DNA of 38,135 nt from Beijerinckiaceae bacterium (GCA_947456505.1 CANGTC010000016.1:1-38135); one strand, 5' to 3'. Positions 15,959 through 24,650 are shown, numbered from the stretch's first letter. Translations and numbers: made by a program. Notes: generated by a model from the letters alone, not told the origin.

Positions 15959-18307
15959 ATGGCCGGTCACGAGACGGATGGATGGATTGGCGCGAGCCTC
16001 TTGCGCAAGGAGGACGCCCGCCATCTTCAGGGCGCCGGGTCATTCGTCGCCGACATCCGTCTGCCGGGCCTGCAGGACCTAGCCTTCGTCCGCGCCGATG
16101 TGGCCCATGGGCGCGTCAAGGCGATCCACAAACCAGCGGACGCCGCAGCCCGGGTCTTCACTCTCGCCGATCTTGACGTGCATGTGCTGGAAGCCGGGCC
16201 GGAATTGGCGGCCTTCAAGAACGGCCCCTACCCCGCCCTCGCCGATGACAAGGTGCGCTACGTCGGGCAGGCCTATGCGGCCTGCGTGGCGCCCACCCGC
16301 GCCCTCGCCGAGGATCTCGCCGAGCGGGTGACCGCCGACATCGAGGCGCTGCCAGCGGTGGTTGACGTGGTTGAGGCCATGCAACCCCAGGCGGCGCGTC
16401 TCTTCGATCACTGGCCCGACAACGCCTATATCCGCGCCAGCGTGATCGAGGGCGACATCGCTTCGGTCAGCAAGGCGCCCATCCAGCTCAAGCGTCGCTT
16501 CCGCATGAACCGCCAGGCCACCGTGCCGCTGGAATGCCGGGGCGTGCTGGCCTATTGGGACCCGCGCATGGAGGAGCTGGTGATCTACCTCTCCACCCAG
16601 GGCCCCCATGTGATGCGGCTCGGGCTGGCGCAGGCGCTGAACCTGCCTGAGCACAAGGTCCGCGTCATCGCCCCGGATGTGGGCGGCGGCTTTGGCGGCA
16701 AGAACCGCCTGCTGCCCGAGGAAATCGCGGTCGCCGCCATCGCCATGAAGGTGAAACATCCCGTGCGCTGGATCGAGGACCGGCGCGAACATCTGATGAC
16801 CTCCATCCACGCCCGCGATCATTTCTATGATCTGACGATCTATGCGGAAAGCGACGGCCGCCTGCTGGGCATCGAGGGCGCCGTCTATATCGACGCTGGC
16901 GCCTATGCGCTCTGGCCCACTGGCTCCTTCATGGAAGCCAGCATGGCCGCGCGCAATCTGCCGGGGCCCTATCGCATCAAGCATCTGGCGCTGGAGACCT
17001 TCACGGTGGCCACCAGCAAGGCGCCCATGGGCCCCTATCGCGGGGTGGCCCGGCCGGGCGCCTGTTTCGCCATCGAGCGCATGGTCGATGAAGTCGCCCG
17101 CGAGATCGGACGCGAGCCTGCAGAGGTGCGCCGCCTCAATATGGTGCAGGCGGAGGAGCTGCCCTACCGCACCTCCGGCGGCAATATGTTCGACACCGGC
17201 GACTATCACGCCTCCCTCGACAAGGCGATCGAGATGATCGACCTGCCGGGCCTGCGCGCGCGCCAGCAAAGGGGCGAGCCGGACGGGCGCAAGATCGGCG
17301 TCGGCTTCGCCTTCTATTCCGAGCAGAGCGGCCACGGGCAGGCGGAATGGACCAAGCGCAAGTCCCGGGTGGTGCCGGGCTATGAATCCGCCCGCACCCG
17401 CATGATGCCCGATGGCTCGGTGATCATCCATGTGGGTGCGCAGAACCATGGCCAGGGGCACGAGACCTCCCTCGCCCAGATCGCGGCCCATGAGCTGGGC
17501 CTGCACCCCGACCAGATCGTGGTGCGCTATGGCGACACCTCGACCGCCCCCTTCGGCTTCGGCTCCTTCGCCTCGCGCACCATCGTCTTTTCCGGCGGCG
17601 CGGTGGCGAGATCGACCCGCGTCATCGCCGAGAAACTCAAGCGCATCGGCGCCCATCTGCTGCAGGCGGATGTGGCGCAGGTGCATATCGACCAGGGCCG
17701 GGTCCATGGTCCCTCGGGTTCCGTGAGCTTCGCCGAAATCGCCCGCGCGGCCCATGTGCGGCAGGAGTTTCTGCCTGAAGGCATGGACCCCCTGCTTGAA
17801 AATGTCTCGACCTACGAGCCCTCGGACTCCGCTGGCGTGTTCTCCTATGGCACCCATGCGGTCGCCGTGGCGGTGGACCCGGAGACGGGCAGCGTCGAAA
17901 TTCTGGACTATGTGGTGGCGGAGGATTGCGGCGCCATGATCAACCCCATGATCGTGGATGGACAGGTGCAGGGCGGCATCGCGCAAGGCATCGGCACCGC
18001 CCTCTATGAAGAGATCCCCTTCTCCGCCGAGGGCCAGCCGCTGGCGACCACCTTCGCCGATTACATGATGCCCTGCGCCACGGAGATTCCCACCGTGCGC
18101 ATCGCCCATTTCGTCACCCCCGCCAAGGTGACGGAATATGGCGTGAAGGGCGTCGGCGAAGGGGGGGCCATCGCGCCGCCCGCCGCCATCGCCAACGCGG
18201 TGACGGACGCCTTCCGCGATCTGCACGCCCAGTTCAACGAAACGCCGCTCACGCCGCGCCGCGTCTCCGAAGCCATAGCCGCCGCCCGCGACGCGAGGGG
18301 GATCTGA
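15959..18307 (+). CDS. Xanthine dehydrogenase-family molybdopterin-binding large subunit (CoxL-like)
   Basis: This 782-residue catalytic subunit of a molybdenum hydroxylase would use water to hydroxylate a carbon, usually in an N-heterocycle, aldehyde or aromatic. It starts AGHETDGWIGASLLRKEDARHLQGAG. The cofactor-binding loop GGGFGGK lies at residues 242-248, the substrate-side loop GPYRGVARPG near 358-367, and the conserved catalytic Glu in GVGEGGA at residue 734. The CO-dehydrogenase loop AYRCSFR is absent, so this is not a form I CO dehydrogenase. ATG 15959 has a G-rich site; an in-frame GTG at 15938 adds seven residues. There is no signal peptide. The FAD and iron-sulfur subunits follow immediately. 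Confidence 0.92.
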   Translation: MAGHETDGWIGASLLRKEDARHLQGAGSFVADIRLPGLQDLAFVRADVAHGRVKAIHKPADAAARVFTLADLDVHVLEAGPELAAFKNGPYPALADDKVRYVGQAYAACVAPTRALAEDLAERVTADIEALPAVVDVVEAMQPQAARLFDHWPDNAYIRASVIEGDIASVSKAPIQLKRRFRMNRQATVPLECRGVLAYWDPRMEELVIYLSTQGPHVMRLGLAQALNLPEHKVRVIAPDVGGGFGGKNRLLPEEIAVAAIAMKVKHPVRWIEDRREHLMTSIHARDHFYDLTIYAESDGRLLGIEGAVYIDAGAYALWPTGSFMEASMAARNLPGPYRIKHLALETFTVATSKAPMGPYRGVARPGACFAIERMVDEVAREIGREPAEVRRLNMVQAEELPYRTSGGNMFDTGDYHASLDKAIEMIDLPGLRARQQRGEPDGRKIGVGFAFYSEQSGHGQAEWTKRKSRVVPGYESARTRMMPDGSVIIHVGAQNHGQGHETSLAQIAAHELGLHPDQIVVRYGDTSTAPFGFGSFASRTIVFSGGAVARSTRVIAEKLKRIGAHLLQADVAQVHIDQGRVHGPSGSVSFAEIARAAHVRQEFLPEGMDPLLENVSTYEPSDSAGVFSYGTHAVAVAVDPETGSVEILDYVVAEDCGAMINPMIVDGQVQGGIAQGIGTALYEEIPFSAEGQPLATTFADYMMPCATEIPTVRIAHFVTPAKVTEYGVKGVGEGGAIAPPAAIANAVTDAFRDLHAQFNETPLTPRRVSEAIAAARDARGI

Positions 18308-18308
18308 C

Positions 18309-19124
18309 ATGAAACCAGCTCCCTTCAACTACGCCCGCCCCCAGAGCGTGGCGGACGCCCTGACCATGCTGGGCGAAGGCGATGCGCTCATCGCAGGCGG
18401 CCAGTCGCTGCTGCCGCTGCTCGGCCTGCGCATGGCGCAGGTGCGTCGCCTCGTGGACATCAGCCGCCTGAGCGAGTTGCGCCAGTGCAGCGAAACCACC
18501 GACGCCGTGGTGCTGGGCGCGGGCCTGCGCCATGCGGACATCGAGGACGGCCATATGCCAGACCCCTCGCGCGGCCTGCTGGCGCGCATGGCGGGGAATA
18601 TCGCCTATCGCTCCATCCGCCATCAGGGCACCCTTGGCGGCAGCGTCGCCATGGCGGATCCCGCCGCCGACTGGCCGGTCGCCCTCATGGCGCTGCAGGC
18701 CACCGCGATCATCGCAGGCCCAAAAGGCGAGCGGCGCCAGTTGGTGGAAGACCTGATCGAGGACACCTATACGACCTCCCTGCAAACCGGCGAGATTCTG
18801 ACCGCCTTCGAAATCCCCAAACTCTCCGCGCACGCGCGCACGGGCGTGTCGAAGGTGACCCGCAAGAGCGGCGCCTTCGCCCTGTCGCTCTGCGTCGCCG
18901 TACGCGATGACGGGCGCGACCTGTCAACCGTCGTTATCGGCGGCGCCTTCTCGCGCGCCAGGCGCCTGCCAAAGGTTGCGCAAGCGCTGAAAATGGGCGC
19001 TGCTGGCGAGGCCATGCGCAGCGCGATCACGACTGATCTCGACGGCCTTGGTGGACTTGATGCTTATGAAAAGCGGCTGCATGGCGCGACCATTCGCAAG
19101 GCCGTCGAAGAGGCTCTGGCATGA
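18309..19124 (+). CDS. FAD-binding medium subunit of xanthine dehydrogenase-family enzyme (CoxM-like)
   Basis: This 271-residue flavoprotein subunit passes electrons from the iron-sulfur clusters to the final acceptor. It starts MKPAPFNYARPQSVADALTM as CoxM-type subunits do. It carries both FAD motifs, AGGQSLLPLLGLRM near residue 32 and IRHQGTLGGSVAMADPAADW near residue 100. The ATG is one base after the large-subunit stop and has a GAGGGGG site inside that gene's end. Its stop overlaps the next start (ATGA). The length is slightly under the usual 285-290 residues, but both domains are visible. Confidence 0.92.
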   Translation: MKPAPFNYARPQSVADALTMLGEGDALIAGGQSLLPLLGLRMAQVRRLVDISRLSELRQCSETTDAVVLGAGLRHADIEDGHMPDPSRGLLARMAGNIAYRSIRHQGTLGGSVAMADPAADWPVALMALQATAIIAGPKGERRQLVEDLIEDTYTTSLQTGEILTAFEIPKLSAHARTGVSKVTRKSGAFALSLCVAVRDDGRDLSTVVIGGAFSRARRLPKVAQALKMGAAGEAMRSAITTDLDGLGGLDAYEKRLHGATIRKAVEEALA

Positions 19125-19591
19125 CCGCGATCTCCCTGAATGTGAATGGCGCAACCTGCAGCCTGCAGGTGGATGCGCGCGATAGCCTCGCCGATGTGCT
19201 GCGCGAAAAACTCACCCTCACCGCAACCCATCTGGGTTGCGAACATGGGGCCTGCGGCGCCTGCACCGTGGACCTTGATGGCGTTTCCGTGCGCTCCTGC
19301 CTGACCCTCGGCGTGATGTGCGAGGGGCGCAGTGTGACAACTTTGGAGGGCATGGACGCCGACCCCATCATCGCCGCGCTGCGTCGCCAGTTTCACGAAT
19401 GTCATGCGCTGCAATGCGGCTTTTGCACGCCCGGCATGCTGATGATGGCAAGGGACTTGCTTTCCCGTTCACAGGATCTTGATGAGGAAAAGGTGCGCAA
19501 GGGACTGTCGGGGCATATCTGCCGCTGCACAGGCTATGCGGGCATTATACAGGCGGTGCTGAAAGCCGCCGAGGAATTGCGGACAAAATGA
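19121..19591 (+). CDS. [2Fe-2S] small subunit of xanthine dehydrogenase-family enzyme (CoxS-like)
   Basis: This 156-residue electron-transfer subunit has two [2Fe-2S] clusters. The N-terminal plant-ferredoxin-type cluster is bound by Cys40, Cys45, Cys48 and Cys60 (GCEHGACGACTV, then RSC). The C-terminal cluster is bound by Cys99, Cys102, Cys134 and Cys136 (QCGFCTPGM, HICRCTGYAGI). All eight ligands are present. The start overlaps the FAD-subunit stop by four bases, so the three subunits are translated in order L-M-S. It completes a soluble cytoplasmic heterotrimer. Confidence 0.94.
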   Translation: MTAISLNVNGATCSLQVDARDSLADVLREKLTLTATHLGCEHGACGACTVDLDGVSVRSCLTLGVMCEGRSVTTLEGMDADPIIAALRRQFHECHALQCGFCTPGMLMMARDLLSRSQDLDEEKVRKGLSGHICRCTGYAGIIQAVLKAAEELRTK

Positions 19592-19632
19592 GGCGGTCAA
19601 CGCCAGGGGTGAATAAAAGGATGGGGTGAAGC

Positions 19633-20664
19633 ATGGTTGATTTCCAGCAGTTCACACGACGCACGCTCGTCTCGGGCATGGCCGCCGGTCTCGCCATGCC
19701 CCATGTGGCGCGGGCGCAGGCCGCCGACCAGGTCAAGCTGAGCCTCGAGTTTCGCATCTATGGCGGCAACGCCCCATCCTTCCACGCCATTGAAAACGGC
19801 ATCTACAAGAAGCTCGGGCTCGATGTGACCCCCGAGGGATCCTCGGGATCCGGCGAGTGCGTCACGCGCGTGGCTGCGGGCACCCATCCCTTCGGCCTCG
19901 CCGACGCCAGCGCTCTGGTGGAGTTCGCGGCGCGCAATCCCTCCGCCAGCCCGAGGCTGGTCATGCCCATTTTCGACGTCTTCCCGGCGGTGATCCTTAG
20001 CATCAAGAAAAAGATCGGCTCGCTGAAGGATCTGGCGGGCCTGAAACTTGGCACCGGCACCGCCGACGCGGGCGTGAAGATCTTCCCCGCCCTGCTGGCG
20101 CTCAACAAGATCGACCCATCGTCCTTCCAGCGTGTGACGGTGGACGTGAAGCTGCGCGACACCATGCTGCTGACCGGCGCCGTCGATGCGGTCATCGCTT
20201 TCGACTACACCGCCATCTTCAACCTCATCGACAACGGGGTGAAGATGGAGGACATCAACCTGCTCTATTTCTCGCAGATGGGCTTCGATTTCTTCGGCAA
20301 TTCGCTGATCGTCAATCGCGACTATGCGGAGAAGAACCCCGACATCGTGCGCCGCATGGCCATCGCCGTGGCGCAATCCTGGGTCGCCGCCTCCAACGAC
20401 CGCGATGCGGCCATCGCGGCGGTGATGAAACGCGAAAAGCTCCTGACGCCCAAGACGGAGCTGGCGCGCATGAGCTGGGTGATCGACAAGCTCATCCGCA
20501 CCGAGAATGTGCGCAAGAACGGGCTTGGCGACATCGACGACGCCCGCGTGGAGCGCGCGGTCGCCCTGATTCAGGAAGGCTTCCAGCTGCCCACTGCGCC
20601 ATCCGTCGCGCAATTCATCGACAAGCGCTTCATTCCTCCGGCGGCGGATCGCAAGATTGGATAA
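19633..20664 (+). CDS. NitT/TauT-type ABC transporter substrate-binding protein with Tat-like signal
   Basis: This 343-residue precursor has an N-terminus with a twin-arginine pattern, FTRRTLVSGMAAGLAMPHV, then ARAQA as the cleavage region. That suggests Tat export, which differs from the Sec-type signals of the other binding proteins here. The mature part has NMT1/THI5-like features: LEFRIYGGNAPSFHAIENG, SLKDLAGLKLGTGTADAG and AVIAFDYTAIFNLIDNG. It lies 41 bp after the molybdenum hydroxylase and overlaps the ATPase gene. This makes it the natural receptor of the transporter at 20657-22276. The ligand is probably a substrate or precursor for the hydroxylase (inference). Confidence 0.88.
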   Translation: MVDFQQFTRRTLVSGMAAGLAMPHVARAQAADQVKLSLEFRIYGGNAPSFHAIENGIYKKLGLDVTPEGSSGSGECVTRVAAGTHPFGLADASALVEFAARNPSASPRLVMPIFDVFPAVILSIKKKIGSLKDLAGLKLGTGTADAGVKIFPALLALNKIDPSSFQRVTVDVKLRDTMLLTGAVDAVIAFDYTAIFNLIDNGVKMEDINLLYFSQMGFDFFGNSLIVNRDYAEKNPDIVRRMAIAVAQSWVAASNDRDAAIAAVMKREKLLTPKTELARMSWVIDKLIRTENVRKNGLGDIDDARVERAVALIQEGFQLPTAPSVAQFIDKRFIPPAADRKIG

Positions 20665-21487
20665 GCCCGCCACTCCGGACTTCGTCGACATCCGCGACGT
20701 GATGCTACGTTATGGGGAGAGCGGCGGCACAGTCGCGCTCGACGGGCTCGACCTGCGCGTGGGCAAGGGCCAATTTGTCGCGGTGGTGGGGCCATCGGGC
20801 TGCGGCAAGTCCTCCCTCATGAAGCTCGTCACCGGTTTGCAGAAGCCGACGCGGGGCAGCATTTCCGTGGAGGGTTCGCCCGTCAACGGCCCTCTGAAAA
20901 TCGTGGGCATGGCCTTCCAGAACCCCACGCTGCTGCCCTGGCGCAACCTCTTGCGCAACGTCATGCTGCCCCTCGAGATCGTGCGGCCCCATCGCGCGCA
21001 GTTTCGCGCCCAGCGCAAGAAATATGAGGCGCGGGCGCGCGAGCTTCTGGAGGTCGTGGGCCTCGATGGCTTTGAAGCGCGCTATCCCTGGATGCTCTCT
21101 GGCGGCATGCAGCAGCGCGCCAATCTCTGCCGCGCGCTGATTCATGAGCCCGAATTGCTCATGCTCGACGAGCCCTTCGGCGCGCTCGACGCCTTCACCC
21201 GCGAAGAGATGTGGGGCATCCTGCAGGACCTGTGGATGGAGCGGGGCTTCACCTGCATCTTCGTCACCCACGACCTGCGCGAAGCCGCGTATCTGGCGGA
21301 TGTGATCTTTGTGATGAGCGCGCGCCCGGGCAAGATCATCAATGTGCATCGGGTTGACCTGCCGCGCCCGCGCACCTTGCAAAGCACCTTCGATCCCGCC
21401 TTCATCGAGATCGTGCAGAAGATCCGCAACGAAATCGCCCAGGTTCGTGAGGAAGGCAAGACTCGCCGTAAAGCAGAGGACGCCTGA
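20657..21487 (+). CDS. NitT/TauT (SsuB/TauB)-type ABC transporter ATPase
   Basis: This 276-residue cytoplasmic ATPase carries Walker A GPSGCGKSS at residues 45-53, the Q-loop region MAFQNPTLLPWRN, signature LSGGMQQRANL, Walker B LLMLDEPFGALD and H-loop IFVTHDLREA. The pattern is that of nitrate/sulfonate/taurine importers. The start is taken as TTG 20657, inside the end of the binding-protein gene. No ATG or GTG lies early enough in frame, so the TTG is likely but its ribosome-binding site is weak. The stop is followed at once by the permease ATG. This is the only NitT/TauT-type ATPase in the window. Confidence 0.91.
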   Translation: MDKPATPDFVDIRDVMLRYGESGGTVALDGLDLRVGKGQFVAVVGPSGCGKSSLMKLVTGLQKPTRGSISVEGSPVNGPLKIVGMAFQNPTLLPWRNLLRNVMLPLEIVRPHRAQFRAQRKKYEARARELLEVVGLDGFEARYPWMLSGGMQQRANLCRALIHEPELLMLDEPFGALDAFTREEMWGILQDLWMERGFTCIFVTHDLREAAYLADVIFVMSARPGKIINVHRVDLPRPRTLQSTFDPAFIEIVQKIRNEIAQVREEGKTRRKAEDA

Positions 21488-22276
21488 ATGTCGCCAACAA
21501 CCTTTCGCAAGCTCGAAGTTGCGATGCCATGGCTCGTCATCGGCTCCTGTCTGGCCATCTGGGAGGCGGCCGTGCGGCTCTTTTCGGTACGCGAATTCAT
21601 CCTGCCTGCGCCGACCGTGGTGGTGAAGGCGCTCCTTGATTTTCATGAGCCGATCATCTCCAACTCGCTTTTCACGCTCATGAACACGCTGATCGGTTTT
21701 GGCATTGGCGTGGGCGTCGGCCTGTTTCTGGGGGTGGTGATCGGCTCGTCGCGCCTCGTCTATGCGGGGCTCTATCCCATTCTCGTGGGGATCAATTCGG
21801 TGCCCAAGGCGGCGGTGGTGCCGGTGCTGGTGCTGTGGATGGGCATCGGCCAGCCACCCGCCATCACAACAGCCTTCCTGCTGTCCTTCTTCCCCATCGC
21901 GGTGAACGTCGCCACGGGCCTCGCCACCACGGAGCCCGAGCTTGAAGACGTGCTGCGCTCCCTCGGCGCCAGCGCCCTCGACATTCTGCTGAAGGTCGGC
22001 ATTCCCCGCTCCATGCCCTACTTCTTCGCCTCACTGAAAGTGGCGGTGACGCTGGCCTTCGTGGGCGCCGTGATCTCGGAAACCATCGCGTCCAACGACG
22101 GCATTGGCTATCTGATGCTTCAGGCAGCATCGCAATTCCGGACCGCATTGATGTTCGCAGGCCTCATCGTCATCGCCGCCATGGGCATCCTGACCTATCT
22201 GTTCTTTGTCCTTATCGAGCAGAAGGTGACGGGTTGGGCGACCCGCAAGCAGGATGTGATGATGACCGGAGGCTAG
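21488..22276 (+). CDS. NitT/TauT (SsuC/TauC)-type ABC transporter permease
   Basis: This 262-residue inner-membrane permease has about six hydrophobic segments. It carries the FILPAPTVVVKALLDF opening seen in SsuC/TauC proteins, and the EAA-like loop where the ATPase docks is near EPELEDVLRSLGASALDIL. A homodimer would form the channel. Its ATG directly follows the ATPase stop. It closes the plus-strand run that starts at the molybdenum hydroxylase, so import and hydroxylation are probably co-expressed. Seven other binding proteins here lack a permease of their own and might use this one. Confidence 0.91.
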   Translation: MSPTTFRKLEVAMPWLVIGSCLAIWEAAVRLFSVREFILPAPTVVVKALLDFHEPIISNSLFTLMNTLIGFGIGVGVGLFLGVVIGSSRLVYAGLYPILVGINSVPKAAVVPVLVLWMGIGQPPAITTAFLLSFFPIAVNVATGLATTEPELEDVLRSLGASALDILLKVGIPRSMPYFFASLKVAVTLAFVGAVISETIASNDGIGYLMLQAASQFRTALMFAGLIVIAAMGILTYLFFVLIEQKVTGWATRKQDVMMTGG

Positions 22277-22454
22277 AAGGTCTGTGCTTGCCAGCGGCTT
22301 GTACGAACCTTGCGCCGCAAGTCACGCATTTACCGATTTGGTGAGAAAACATATATTGATCCTGTAAAAAAATCGTCATTCGAATCACAGATCCTTCTTT
22401 CATGAAATCAATTTCCAAACGCCATCACGCTCAGCGCTACGAATAACGTAACTG

Positions 22455-22482
22455 CGCCGTCTCCCCATGGGGGCGGCGTTTT
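22455..22482 (+). terminator. Strong intrinsic terminator or attenuator ahead of phoH
   Basis: A 10-bp stem (22455-22464 with 22469-22478, including two G-U pairs) closes a four-base loop CCAT and is followed by TTTT. It lies 179 bp after the permease stop and 43 bp before the phoH ATG. It may end the transporter transcript, or end a short leader or small RNA from the A/T-rich stretch 22310-22400. A phoH promoter would then lie within or after it. Confidence 0.65.
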
Positions 22483-22525
22483 AAGTTCTGCATGTTGCCC
22501 GGGTTTCTTCCAATTGGAGGTCTGA

Positions 22526-23254
22526 ATGGCGAAGAACAAGCCACGTAGGCGCGAATTCGACAATGATGCATCAGCAGTCGTCATCCCCATAGGGAAAAAG
22601 AAAAAGTATCAGGCGGAGCGAGGGCCAGCGCCAATTCTGGCCATGAATCAAAAACAAGCGGAGTATCTTGGGTATCTGCGCAGCCACCCGCAGGTCTTTG
22701 TCCTTGGCCCGGCGGGAACGGGAAAGACATGGATAGCGGCAAGCTACGCAGCCGATCTTTATCGCACAGGCGTCGTCAAGAAAATCATTCTCACCCGGCC
22801 CAATATCCCCTGCGGGCGCTCCCTTGGCTTTTTCCCTGGGTCTCTTGAAACCAAATTCGCTCCATGGGCGGTTCCCATCACCGACACCATCCGTGATCGC
22901 CTAGGCCCCGCCGTCTATGACATCGCAGTCAAAAATCAGAGCATCGAAGTCGTGCCATTTGAAGTCATGAGGGGCCGCTCCTGGAAAGGCGCCTTCGTTC
23001 TGCTGGATGAGGCGCAAAATACATCAGCCACCGAGATCAAGATGTTTTTGACGCGAATTGGCGAGGATTGCATCACGGTCGTGAATGGCGATATCGCACA
23101 ATGCGATCTTGAGCGTGACTCCGGCTTGCGAGTTGCGCTTCAGCTTATTCGCGACAAGGCGATCCCTGTCCCGATCATTGAATTTACGCTCAATGATATC
23201 GTTAGGTCGGGTATTTGCGCCATGTGGGTGCGCGCCTTCGAGGAAACCGCCTGA
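22526..23254 (+). CDS. phoH: PhoH-family P-loop ATPase (short form)
   Basis: This 242-residue cytoplasmic ATPase has Walker A GPAGTGKT at residues 61-68, the RPN motif (ILTRPNIPCG), GFFPGSLETKFAPW, a RG(R)SWKGA segment, Walker B FVLLDEAQNTS near 157-167 and the VNGDIAQCDL motif. It matches the ATPase part of E. coli PhoH and lacks a PIN or KH domain. GGAGG lies 7 bases before the ATG. Base use is visibly more A/T-rich than the metabolic genes, which hints at a different origin. The role of PhoH proteins (phosphate stress, RNA metabolism) is not settled, and nothing here defines it. Confidence 0.9.
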   Translation: MAKNKPRRREFDNDASAVVIPIGKKKKYQAERGPAPILAMNQKQAEYLGYLRSHPQVFVLGPAGTGKTWIAASYAADLYRTGVVKKIILTRPNIPCGRSLGFFPGSLETKFAPWAVPITDTIRDRLGPAVYDIAVKNQSIEVVPFEVMRGRSWKGAFVLLDEAQNTSATEIKMFLTRIGEDCITVVNGDIAQCDLERDSGLRVALQLIRDKAIPVPIIEFTLNDIVRSGICAMWVRAFEETA

Positions 23255-23443
23255 TAATCGAGTATAGCAAAGCGCAAATCTGTTTCTGCGGTTTGATCGT
23301 CCGTTCACGCTCATGGCGGTGAAGCTCGTTGCTGTGTGCGCGTCACCTTGAAAACGCGCCGAATTGATCAGACTGATACTTCGGCGGTCAGGAAAAATTA
23401 ACCAAGAAAAGACATGATCACGGGCGATATCACCGTCTTGTCG

Positions 23444-23473
23444 TCACTGGCGGCCCAATAGGGCCGACAGTGA
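23444..23473 (+). promoter_or_regulatory. Symmetric hairpin in the leader of the DUF2778 gene
   Basis: Arms TCACTG / CAGTGA (23444-23449, 23468-23473) and GGCCC / GGGCC (23452-23456, 23461-23465) stack around a 2x2 internal loop and an AATA loop. It ends about 32 bases before the start codon and lacks a T-tract. It may be a leader structure or protein-binding site. The rest of 23255-23505 shows nothing else. Confidence 0.3.
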
Positions 23474-23505
23474 ATCGCAAGGCGCGTCATTAAATCTCGT
23501 GAGAG

Positions 23506-24615
23506 TTGATATTGGTTCGTCGCTTCGATCCCCTCCCGCCACGCAGGAAAAAGCGCAGGTCCCTGCTGGGCGGCGCCAAGGGCTTGCTCTTGCCGATGGG
23601 CGCAGTCGTCATCCTTTTCATGGGGACGGCCGCCTCCACAAGCAGCCTTTGGGAGCTGATCGCCTCAGACACCGATCAGACGCCCATGCGCCCCAGAGCC
23701 AGCCACTTGCTGCATGCTCAAGCCACCTCGACGGCGACTGCGGAACCCATGCAGCGCGAACAAATGAGCCTGACCCTCGCCCTTGCCGGCCCAACGGCGC
23801 TGGGGGCCTTTTCCTCGGGCGCGCCCAAGGCGCCCGTTCTGGGCGACGGCTTCTTGTTGGCGTCGACCAACATACGGGCGCCAGCAAGCGCACCCATCAT
23901 CGTTGCGGAGGTCACGCCGAAACCGGTGGAGGTCCCGCTGCCGCTGGCCAATCCGTTCCGGATGCAAGCGGCAACCCCAGCCCCGGTCGTGCTTGCCGCC
24001 CGCGAGGCCGCGCCTCCCGCCGCGCGCGCGGCCACTCCGGCGCGGCGTTCCGCAAGCATGCCTGCGCCTTCCGAAAAAGGCTTCTTCGAGCGTATTTTCG
24101 GCGCCAGCGAACCCCAACCCACAGCAGCCCTCGCCTATGCGCCGCTGGACCAGGGGGAGGTCGGCGGATGGCGCCCTGCCGCCCCGCCAAAGCGCAATAT
24201 GGCTGATGGCAAGACCGCCATCTACGACATATCCAGCAAGACCGTGCTCCTGCCAAACGGCCAGCGGCTCGAAGCCCATTCAGGTCTCGGCGATCTTATG
24301 GACGATCCCCGCTCCATGCACATGAAGAACCGGGGCGTCACGCCCGCAAATGTCTATAATTTGCGCCTGCGCGAGGCCCTGTTCCACGGCGTTCGGGCCA
24401 TTCGGCTCATTCCCGTGAACGAGAGCCGGATGTATGGCCGAGACGGCATTCTGGCCCACACGTTCATGCTGGGCCCGCGCGGCGATTCCAACGGCTGCGT
24501 CTCTTTCAGAGACTATGATACCTTCCTGCAGGCGTTCCTGAGAGGTGAAATCACCCGCCTTGCTGTGGCCGAAACGGCCTCATCGGCCGTGGCGCTGGCG
24601 ATGAACGCCCAATAG
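23506..24615 (+). CDS. DUF2778 (Tlde1-type L,D-transpeptidase-like) cell-wall protein
   Basis: This protein of up to 369 residues has a basic N-terminus (PPRRKKRRS), one membrane segment near residues 24-45, a long Ala/Pro-rich linker (about 60-215) and a C-terminal DUF2778 domain from about 235. The domain holds HSGLGDLMDDP, MKNRGVTPANVYNL and the catalytic-looking pair His318 and Cys331 (HTFML...NGCVSF). Tlde1 enzymes with this domain cut or edit peptidoglycan tetrapeptides. Here the membrane anchor suggests a housekeeping periplasmic role and not a secreted toxin; no type VI genes or immunity gene are nearby. The start is TTG at 23506, or TTG at 23512, which is better spaced from GAGAG. 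Confidence 0.8.
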   Translation: MILVRRFDPLPPRRKKRRSLLGGAKGLLLPMGAVVILFMGTAASTSSLWELIASDTDQTPMRPRASHLLHAQATSTATAEPMQREQMSLTLALAGPTALGAFSSGAPKAPVLGDGFLLASTNIRAPASAPIIVAEVTPKPVEVPLPLANPFRMQAATPAPVVLAAREAAPPAARAATPARRSASMPAPSEKGFFERIFGASEPQPTAALAYAPLDQGEVGGWRPAAPPKRNMADGKTAIYDISSKTVLLPNGQRLEAHSGLGDLMDDPRSMHMKNRGVTPANVYNLRLREALFHGVRAIRLIPVNESRMYGRDGILAHTFMLGPRGDSNGCVSFRDYDTFLQAFLRGEITRLAVAETASSAVALAMNAQ

Positions 24616-24631
24616 TCCAAAAATTCTGCCG

Positions 24632-24650
24632 CGCCTGAGGCCGCCAGGCG
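24632..24650 (+). terminator. Possible hairpin after the DUF2778 gene
   Basis: CGCCTG and CAGGCG (6 bases each) flank a 7-base loop, 17 bp after the stop codon. No T-tract follows, so this is a weak terminator candidate. Confidence 0.3.

Noticed and set aside
16079-18328. Very long open frame on the minus strand opposite the molybdenum large subunit
   Set aside because: It is an antisense shadow of a GC-rich gene: no family features, and the opposite strand has all motifs of the real protein.
15959-19591. Carbon monoxide dehydrogenase (coxLMS)
   Set aside because: Subunit order and sizes are similar, but the large subunit has GPYRGVARPG in place of the AYRCSFR loop of true CO dehydrogenase.
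23506-24615. Type VI secretion effector Tlde1
   Set aside because: The domain fits, but there is a membrane anchor, and no type VI genes or immunity gene occur nearby; a resident cell-wall role is simpler.
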